This document shows, piece by piece, positions 1-4,878 of a stretch of DNA of 5,581 nucleotides. A program made the position numbers and the translations under genes. Source of the DNA: Alphaproteobacteria bacterium (GTDB taxonomy: Bacteria; Pseudomonadota; Alphaproteobacteria; ATCC43930; CGMCC-115725); contig JASHUO010000624.1 in assembly GCA_030039975.1 (NCBI GenBank), positions 1 through 5,581 on the forward strand, given 5' to 3'. The number at the start of each line of letters is the position of its first letter. Positions within the stretch are counted from its first letter, which is position 1. Under the pieces are notes generated by a model. The model was not told the origin of the DNA, made no database searches, and saw nothing but the letters and a program-made list of their open reading frames with translations.

Positions 1-714
1 CTCTCCGCCGGTCATTTCGCCGGTGACGATTCGGCGCGCGCCGCCGCCCTGGTAGAGATGGCGAATGATGCGGCCATCGACGCGGTGTGGTTCGCGCGCG
101 GCGGTTACGGCGCGTGCCGCCTGGTCGATCGCGTCCTGCCCCGGCTGACCGAGACCGCCCGGAGCAAGCTTTATCTCGGCTATAGCGATGGTGGCGCGTT
201 GCTGGCCGCGCTTTACCGCGCGGGCTTCCCCCGCCTGGCACATGGGCCGATGCCCGTCGACATCTTGCGCCCCGGCGGCGATGCCGCGGTCGCGCGGGCG
301 CTCGCTTTCCTCATCGACGGCGCGCCAGGCGCGCTCGAGCCGACGGTCTCGCCGGAGATTCCGAGCGCGGCGTTCAATATCACCGTGCTCAGCCATCTCA
401 TCGGCACGCCGCTGCAGCCGGAGCTCGCCGGCCATATGCTGATGCTGGAGGAGGTGGCGGAGCACATGTACCGCATCGACCGGTCTTTCTTCCACATCAC
501 CAGCACGCCGGCGCTGCGCCGCGTTGCCGGCATCCGCCTCGGCCGCTGCAGCGCCATCCCGCCGAACGAGCCGGCTTTCGGCGCGACCGAAGAGGAAGTG
601 GCGCAGCACTGGTGCGCGCGCACCGGCATCCCCTATCTCGGCCGCGCCGATATCGGCCACGACATCGACAACAAGGTCGTGCCGTTCGGGCGCTGGCCGG
701 TTAGGGCCGGGTAG
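1..714 (+). CDS. ldcA: LD-carboxypeptidase (muramoyltetrapeptide carboxypeptidase), S66 family; 5' end outside window
   Basis: The S66 serine peptidases of this type remove the terminal D-alanine from murein tetrapeptides during cytoplasmic peptidoglycan recycling. The frame is open from base 1, so the ATG at 58 is internal: the codons before it (SAGHFAGDDSARAAALVE) match the family's conserved stretch ahead of the ARGGYG motif. 237 codons are present; the family is about 300 residues, so roughly 60-70 N-terminal residues are missing. Visible motifs are ARGGYG (bases 91-108), the nucleophile region LGYSDGG with its Ser at 184-186, the acidic block LEEVAEHMYRIDR with the likely catalytic Glu at 448-453, and the C-terminal GHDIDN with its His at 658-660. 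The complete Ser-Glu-His set suggests an active enzyme. It is convergent with the ABC operon and shows no functional link to it. An MccF-like immunity peptidase of the same family is the alternative, but the motif context favours LdcA. Confidence 0.87.
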   Translation, partial: LSAGHFAGDDSARAAALVEMANDAAIDAVWFARGGYGACRLVDRVLPRLTETARSKLYLGYSDGGALLAALYRAGFPRLAHGPMPVDILRPGGDAAVARALAFLIDGAPGALEPTVSPEIPSAAFNITVLSHLIGTPLQPELAGHMLMLEEVAEHMYRIDRSFFHITSTPALRRVAGIRLGRCSAIPPNEPAFGATEEEVAQHWCARTGIPYLGRADIGHDIDNKVVPFGRWPVRAG

Positions 715-725
715 CGGCTCACCAA

Positions 726-806
726 CCCTCCCCCTCAGGGGGTTCTATCCAGCACGCAAAGAAGTCCCCTCCCCCCTTGAGGGGGAGGGAAGGGAGGGGG
801 GTGAGG
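726..806. repeat. C-rich/G-rich intergenic inverted repeat between convergent genes
   Basis: Two hairpin-forming units lie between the stops of ldcA (+) and the binding-protein gene (-). The first is CCCCC-TCA-GGGGG at 730-742. The second is a 9-bp perfect stem, CCCTCCCCC at 767-775 pairing with GGGGGAGGG at 781-789 across the loop CTTGA. A further G-rich arm (792-806) is roughly the reverse complement of the C-rich unit near 726-736. From memory, similar CCCTCCCC...GAGGGGGAGGG elements are scattered between genes in many alphaproteobacterial genomes; I could not check copies here. No T-run follows either stem on either strand, so it is not a classic intrinsic terminator. It could still separate the two convergent transcripts. 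Confidence 0.7.
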
Positions 807-827
807 CAGAGCTCCGCTGCTGTCCCG

Positions 828-1949
828 CTATTTCCCCCAGATCTTCCGATACTGCTCTTTGTAGCCGTTCTCGGGGTCGTAGAGGTTGTCGGGGCCGCCG
901 TCGCGGTTCAGGTTGGCGGCGATGAAGAGATGCGGCGGCGCGACGAAGCCGCTCGGCGGCTGGCCGGCAAAGGCGCGGTTCAGCTCGTCGATGCATTGCC
1001 AGCCGTGGAGATGCAGCGGCTCGGCGACGGTGGCGATCTGATACTGCTTCTGCCGGATGCGCTGGAAGGCCGGCACCGACCCGTCGCCGGCCGAGATCTG
1101 GCGGGGATAGCCGATATCGGGCGCGATGCCTGCCGATTGCAGCGACGGCGCCGAGAAGTCGAAATAAAGGTCGTTGACCGCGATGCTGTAGGTCCATTTC
1201 TTGCCGTAGCGGGCGAGCAGCCCCGTGGTCAGCTGCGGCATGCGGTTGGCAAGATCGCCGATCGGCGTATCCTCGACCGCGAGCACGCTGCAGCCCTTGC
1301 AGCCCTTGATCGCCGCCGCTTCGGCGTTGGTCTTGGCGGTGGCGATGGCATAGATGCTGTCGGTGAAAAGGATGACACCGGCCGTGCCGTTGGAATCGAC
1401 GACGGCGTAGAGTCCGGCGGCCTTGGCGACTTCATGTGGATCGGTGGTGATGTTGGTGAAGACCGGCGGGTTGGTCATCGGGCCGGGCGCGGCGCCGGCA
1501 TGCCAGCCGACGACCTTGATGCCCTGTTTCACCGCCCGCTCGACCGCCGGCGCTTGCTCCGCCGCATCGACCGTGCCGAGGATGATGCCGTCGGGCTTCA
1601 GCGCGATCGCCTGGTCAAGCGCCGAAGTGCGGAGCTGCACCGAGCCCTGCCCGTCGAGGATGCGGAAATCCCAGCCCATCACTTTGGCCGCCTCCTGCGC
1701 GCCGTCGCCGACGCCTTGCGCGCCGCCATTGCGCTGGTCGGCCGAGACATAGACGATGAGCTTCTTGCCTTGCGCCTTGGGACCGGTCGTCGGACCCGTC
1801 CACGGCGCGCCGGGCGCCGTCACCTTGGCGATGTAGTCCTTGGCCTCTTTGAGATAGGCGTCGTCCTCGGCCCGGCTGGCGACGCTGGACAGCACGAGCG
1901 CGGCGGCGCCGACGATGAGGCAGCTGGCATAAGCTCGATGGCGTGACAT
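828..1949 (-). CDS. Periplasmic sugar-type ABC transporter substrate-binding protein (Peripla_BP_4-like)
   Basis: This 373-residue protein should capture a small ligand, probably a sugar or sugar-like compound, in the periplasm and deliver it to the neighbouring permease. Residues 1-27 are a Sec signal peptide: basic MSRHR, a hydrophobic core LIVGAAALVL, and a likely cut after SRA before EDD. Cys10 is not in a lipobox, so it is probably soluble. After a linker of about 35 residues, a type I periplasmic binding fold begins at KKLIVYVSADQRNGG (62-76). It continues with the core strand DGIILGTVDAAEQ (120-132), IKVVGWHAG (144-152) and GVILFTDS (191-198). A CKGC pair sits at 217-220. The ATG at 1949 is chosen because a GGGAGGAG Shine-Dalgarno sequence lies just before it and the signal peptide starts there. 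The frame stays open upstream only as a shadow of the permease. It is the last gene of the operon; the ligand is unknown. Confidence 0.9.
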   Translation of the reverse strand: MSRHRAYASCLIVGAAALVLSSVASRAEDDAYLKEAKDYIAKVTAPGAPWTGPTTGPKAQGKKLIVYVSADQRNGGAQGVGDGAQEAAKVMGWDFRILDGQGSVQLRTSALDQAIALKPDGIILGTVDAAEQAPAVERAVKQGIKVVGWHAGAAPGPMTNPPVFTNITTDPHEVAKAAGLYAVVDSNGTAGVILFTDSIYAIATAKTNAEAAAIKGCKGCSVLAVEDTPIGDLANRMPQLTTGLLARYGKKWTYSIAVNDLYFDFSAPSLQSAGIAPDIGYPRQISAGDGSVPAFQRIRQKQYQIATVAEPLHLHGWQCIDELNRAFAGQPPSGFVAPPHLFIAANLNRDGGPDNLYDPENGYKEQYRKIWGK

Positions 1950-1955
1950 GCTCTT

Positions 1956-1963
1956 CTCCTCCC
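1956..1963 (-). promoter_or_regulatory. Ribosome binding site of the substrate-binding protein gene
   Basis: The minus strand reads GGGAGGAG, then AAGAGC, then the ATG at 1949. This near-ideal Shine-Dalgarno sequence with a 6-base spacer decides the start inside a much longer open frame. It is far stronger than anything before the permease start, which fits the usual need for excess binding protein over membrane components. Confidence 0.8.
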
Positions 1964-1965
1964 TT

Positions 1966-1981
1966 GGCAATAAGGCAATAA
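1966..1981. repeat. Tandem 8-bp direct repeat in the permease/binding-protein spacer
   Basis: GGCAATAA occurs twice in immediate tandem (1966-1973 and 1974-1981); on the transcribed minus strand this reads TTATTGCC twice. It is an AT-rich island in a GC-rich 58-base spacer, directly upstream of the binding-protein ribosome binding site. It may be chance, a slippage product, or a site affecting mRNA processing ahead of the binding-protein cistron. Confidence 0.5.
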
Positions 1982-2007
1982 GAATGGCGTCACGGAGCCG
2001 CCGGGCT

Positions 2008-3048
2008 TCAGCCGTCCGGCGCCGCCTTCGACAGCGCCACGCTGCGCCGGCGCTGCGCGAAGCCGGCGAGCGCGATCGAGATGACCAGCGTCGCGCCGTT
2101 GAACAGCGGCTCGACGAAGAAAGCGCCGCCGAGCTGCTGGATGCCGGAAATGCCGACGGCCAGAATGATGACGCCGACCACGGTGCCCCAGACATTGACG
2201 CGGCCGGGCTTGATCGTGGTCGAGCCGAGAAAGGCGCCGACCAATGCCGGCAGCAGATAATCGAGCCCGACATTGGCCTGGCCGATGCGCAGCTTCGCGG
2301 CGAGCACGACGCCGGTGAAGCCGACCAGCACGCCGGAGGCGACGAAGACGCCGACGACATAGGCGCGGACCGGGATGCCGTTGAGCGCCGCGGCTTTCTC
2401 ATTGGCGCCGATGGCGTAGATGTGGCGGCCGAGCGGTAGCCGCTCGGTGACGATCCAGAGCGCCAGCGACACCAGCACGACATAGACCGCCGGCATCGGG
2501 ATGCCGACAAGGCTCAAACCGTTGATGTCGAGGAAGCCCTGCGGCAGCACGCCCATCACCTGCCGGCCATCGGTGTGCCAGAGCGCCAGCGCATAGAGGA
2601 CCGTGCCGGTGCCGAGCGTCGCGATGAAGCTGTCGATCTGCGCGACCTCGACCAGCAGCCCGTTGATGAGGCCGGTGAGCGCGCCGCAGGCCAGCACGAC
2701 AAGCACGGCGAGCGGCCAGGGGAAGTGGTAGGTCACCTGCAGGCTGATCGCCAGGATATGCCACATGACGATGCCGAAGCCGACGGTGAGGTCGATGCGG
2801 CCCGACATCATCGGCAGCATGGCGGCGAGCGACAGCAAGGCAACGATCGACTTGTCGCTCAGGATCGAGCGCAGATTGAGCATCGTCGGGAAGGTGTCGG
2901 GCAGCGCCAGCGAGAAGCCGAGGATCAGCAGCACCGTCAGGATCGGCAGCCCATAGACCGGCAGCATGCGGATGATCGCGTCGCGCCGCGAGAGTCTCGC
3001 CAGCTCGCTGCGGGTGGGCTCGAGGGCATTCGATTTGAGCGATTGCAT
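2008..3048 (-). CDS. ABC transporter permease, ribose/CUT2 type (BPD_transp_2, RbsC-like)
   Basis: This 346-residue inner-membrane protein is the translocation channel, expected to work as a homodimer with the adjacent ATPase and binding protein. After a charged cytoplasmic N-terminus (about 1-27), hydrophobic segments lie near residues 30-49, 66-82, 89-107, 112-133, 138-156, 183-200, 230-251, 262-277, 286-305 and 316-331, followed by a basic tail (QRRRS). Family hallmarks are SGRIDLTVG (82-90), FIATLGTGTVLYALAL (141-156), the cytoplasmic coupling-loop sequence GANEKAAALNGIPV (214-227), and LLPALVGAFLGSTTI (265-279). The length is typical of RbsC-like permeases. The ATG at 3048 lies 3 bases after the ATPase stop and has no clear Shine-Dalgarno sequence, so translation is probably coupled to the ATPase gene. 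Transported compound unknown. Confidence 0.93.
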   Translation of the reverse strand: MQSLKSNALEPTRSELARLSRRDAIIRMLPVYGLPILTVLLILGFSLALPDTFPTMLNLRSILSDKSIVALLSLAAMLPMMSGRIDLTVGFGIVMWHILAISLQVTYHFPWPLAVLVVLACGALTGLINGLLVEVAQIDSFIATLGTGTVLYALALWHTDGRQVMGVLPQGFLDINGLSLVGIPMPAVYVVLVSLALWIVTERLPLGRHIYAIGANEKAAALNGIPVRAYVVGVFVASGVLVGFTGVVLAAKLRIGQANVGLDYLLPALVGAFLGSTTIKPGRVNVWGTVVGVIILAVGISGIQQLGGAFFVEPLFNGATLVISIALAGFAQRRRSVALSKAAPDG

Positions 3049-3051
3049 TGG

Positions 3052-4611
3052 CTAGGCCGCCGCCGGGCGGGCGCTCGCCGAAGCGGCGGCGATCAGATTC
3101 TCGACCGAGAGATCATCGCCGGCGAGTTCGGCCACGACCCGCCCGCGGTCGAACACCAGGGCGCGATGGCACACTTTGGCGACCTCCTCGAAATCGGTTG
3201 AGACAATGAGGATGGCCGCGCCCGCCTTGAGTGCGACGTCGAACAGCCGATAGATCTCGGCCTTGGCGCCGACATCGACGCCCGCGGTCGGATCCTCGAA
3301 GACATAGACCTTGCCGCCGAGATGCAGCCAGCGGCCGATGACGACCTTCTGCTGGTTGCCGCCGGAGAGCCATTCGATCGGCAGCGAGGGATCATTGGGT
3401 CGGAGCCCGACCTTGCGGCCCAGCTCGACCGCCTCGCGCGCCTCGCGGCTCGGGCGCAGCAGCGACCAGGCATCGCGCCCCGCGGCGAGCGGGTTGAGGA
3501 AGAGGTTCTCGCGGACGGAGAGGCCCGGCACGATCGAATCGCCGGCGCGGTCGGCACCGATGCGATAGATTCCGGCGGCCATGGCCTGGCGCGGCGAGGC
3601 GGGGGCGATCGACTTCCCGTCGAGCAGAACGCGGCCCGAAGCCGAGGGCAGCATGCCGAACAGCGTGCGGCCGACGCTCTCCTGTCCGGCGCCGCGCAGC
3701 CCCACCAGCCCGATCATCTCGCCGGCATGGATGGCGCCATCGATCGGGCCGACATCGCCGACGGTGAGCGCTTCGAGCACCAGCCGCGCCGCGCCGGCGC
3801 GTTCCGCCGGCCGGCGGAAGACTTGCGAAGGTTCGCGCCCGACGATCAGCAGGATCGCTTCCTCGGGGCTGGTCGCCGCGGTCTGGCGCTCGCCGACCAC
3901 CCGCCCGTCGCGCAGCACGACGATGCGGTCGGCGATCTCGAACACCTCGTCGAGGCGGTGCGAGACGTAAACGATCCCGACGCCGCGTGCCCGTAGCCGG
4001 CGCAAGGCGGCGAAGAGCCGCGCCACTTCGTCGGCCGGCAGGCTGGCCGTGGGCTCGTCGAGCACCAGAAGCTCGGCATCGGCGGCCAGCGCCCGGGCGA
4101 TCGCGACGATCGATTTCTCGGTACGGCTCAGATCCTGGACGCGGATGTCGGGGTCGATATCGATGCCAAGGGTGTCGAGCGCGCGCGCCGCCCGGCGCCT
4201 TGCGGCCGTCCAATCGACGAGGCCGAGACGGCGCGGATAACCCAGCGTCAGGCACGTGTTTTCCGCGACCGTCATCCAATCAATGAGGCCGAGATCCTGA
4301 TGGATGAAGGCGATCGGCAGCCGCCGCAGCGCCGCCGAGGCATCGCGGCCGCGGAAGGTGACGCTGCCGGCATCGAGGGCGTGAACGCCGGCCAGGATCT
4401 TGATCAGCGTCGATTTGCCGGCGCCATTCTCGCCGAGCAAAGCGAGGATCTCGCCCGCCCTGACCGCGAGGCTCACATCATCGAGCGCTTGGGTGCCGCC
4501 GAACTGCTTGGAGAAGCCACGCAGCATAAGCACAGCCTCGCCCGTCGCCGCGACGGGCGGGTTTATGCCTCCAGCCCCGGCAGGTTCCGGGGTGATGCTG
4601 TGTCCTCCCAC
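3052..4611 (-). CDS. Double-NBD sugar ABC transporter ATP-binding protein (RbsA/MglA type)
   Basis: This cytoplasmic ATPase powers the importer and carries two fused nucleotide-binding domains, as in RbsA. With the GTG start at 4611 it has 519 residues. NBD1 has Walker A GENGAGKST (60-68), Q-loop HQD (Gln105), signature LSRTE (161-165, degenerate), Walker B LLVLDEP (181-187) and H-loop His218 in VSHRLDE. NBD2 has a P-loop-like GLRGAGQE (304-311, no Lys), canonical signature LSGGN (415-419), Walker B VYVFEDP (435-441, with the usual Asp-Glu order reversed), and no H-loop His (VSTDFEE, 470-476). Conserved homology begins at about residue 27 (VLMLRGFSK). The start is uncertain: GTG 4611 has AAGGGA upstream, while ATG 4527 (491 residues) and ATG 4683 (543 residues) are alternatives. 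It is the first gene of the operon; the substrate cannot be inferred. Confidence 0.92.
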   Translation of the reverse strand: MGGHSITPEPAGAGGINPPVAATGEAVLMLRGFSKQFGGTQALDDVSLAVRAGEILALLGENGAGKSTLIKILAGVHALDAGSVTFRGRDASAALRRLPIAFIHQDLGLIDWMTVAENTCLTLGYPRRLGLVDWTAARRRAARALDTLGIDIDPDIRVQDLSRTEKSIVAIARALAADAELLVLDEPTASLPADEVARLFAALRRLRARGVGIVYVSHRLDEVFEIADRIVVLRDGRVVGERQTAATSPEEAILLIVGREPSQVFRRPAERAGAARLVLEALTVGDVGPIDGAIHAGEMIGLVGLRGAGQESVGRTLFGMLPSASGRVLLDGKSIAPASPRQAMAAGIYRIGADRAGDSIVPGLSVRENLFLNPLAAGRDAWSLLRPSREAREAVELGRKVGLRPNDPSLPIEWLSGGNQQKVVIGRWLHLGGKVYVFEDPTAGVDVGAKAEIYRLFDVALKAGAAILIVSTDFEEVAKVCHRALVFDRGRVVAELAGDDLSVENLIAAASASARPAAA

Positions 4612-4623
4612 CGCCGTTCCCTT
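4603..4623 (-). promoter_or_regulatory. Candidate ribosome binding sites for the ATPase start
   Basis: Two purine-rich stretches lie here on the minus strand. AAGGGA (4618-4623) is 6 bases before the GTG at 4611. GGGAGGA (4603-4609), the better Shine-Dalgarno match, is 6 bases before an in-frame ATC codon at 4594-4596 and overlaps that GTG. I use the GTG because ATC is a very poor initiator, but translation could begin at either, or at the ATG at 4527, which has GAGG 8 bases upstream. Confidence 0.4.
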
Positions 4624-4689
4624 CTCCGCTGTGCCGAGGGCGCGACGTTGCTTGTTCTTTTGCCGTGCCGCGAATGTCCGCATGGCGGC

Positions 4690-4718
4690 GTTACAGGCGT
4701 GCTCATAGGAAACACCAA
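4690..4718 (-). promoter_or_regulatory. Possible sigma-70-type promoter of the ABC transporter operon
   Basis: On the minus strand TTGGTG (4713-4718) and TGTAAC (4690-4695) are 17 bases apart. That spacing suits sigma-70, and each box has a partial consensus match. Transcription would start near 4683, leaving a leader of about 70 bases before the GTG at 4611 and excluding the upstream ATG at 4683 as a useful start. The match is weak and rests on inspection only. Confidence 0.25.
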
Positions 4719-4744
4719 CTGGCGGAGCCCAGCAAGGATCATGT

Positions 4745-4758
4745 CCCGGCCGGCCGGG
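4745..4758. promoter_or_regulatory. Perfect 14-bp palindrome upstream of the ABC operon (possible operator)
   Basis: CCCGGCCGGCCGGG is a perfect palindrome lying about 27 bases upstream of the candidate -35 box. Its position would suit a regulator site for the transporter operon. However, it is built only from G and C in a GC-rich genome, lacks the AT-flanked form of typical LacI-family operators, and no regulator gene is present in the window. Confidence 0.2.
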
Positions 4759-4814
4759 CTGAGGGCCGCATGGCCGAAATGCTTCCGGCTCATGCAACGG
4801 GCCGCGCCAGACGC

Positions 4815-4848
4815 AAAAAAGGAAGCGGCCAAGACTTGGCCGCTTCCT
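4815..4848 (-). terminator. Intrinsic (Rho-independent) terminator of lptB
   Basis: The arms GGAAGCGGCCAAG (4821-4833) and CTTGGCCGCTTCC (4835-4847) are perfectly complementary around a single base; in RNA the innermost pair opens to give a small loop. On the minus strand the stem is followed at once by six Ts (A-run at 4815-4820), the classic intrinsic terminator arrangement. It begins about 31 bases after the lptB stop, so it should end the lptB transcript and insulate the ABC operon from it. Confidence 0.9.
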
Positions 4849-4878
4849 CTTCCCACCCCCGCAACGAACTCGGAATTC

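Noticed and set aside
726..806. CRISPR array or intrinsic terminator in the C-rich/G-rich repeat
   Set aside because: There are only two imperfect, closely spaced units with no regular spacers, and no T-run follows either stem on either strand.
777..1946. Open + strand frame of 389 codons opposite the substrate-binding protein gene
   Set aside because: It is antisense to a clear binding-protein gene with signal peptide and Shine-Dalgarno sequence. Its translation is rich in Arg, Gly, Asp and Ala with no recognisable domain, a typical shadow in GC-rich coding DNA.
1950..2510. Upstream extension of the binding-protein frame to an ATG at 2510
   Set aside because: This part overlaps the permease gene in another frame and translates to low-complexity Ser/Arg/Ala sequence. 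The real start at 1949 has a strong Shine-Dalgarno sequence and a signal peptide.
2575..3201. Open + strand frame of 208 codons across the permease and ATPase ends
   Set aside because: It encodes Arg/Asp/Gln-rich sequence without domain features and is antisense to two well-supported genes.
3392..4279. Minus-strand frame of 295 codons inside the ATPase gene
   Set aside because: It overlaps the conserved ATPase in a different frame, has Arg/Ala/Gly-rich composition and no motif; a frame shadow.
4612..4797. N-terminal extension of the ATPase to the ATG at 4797
   Set aside because: The added residues (MHEPEAFRPCGPQPG...) have no family homology and no good Shine-Dalgarno sequence, and they would cover the likely promoter region. 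Family homology begins only near residue 27 of the 4611 start.
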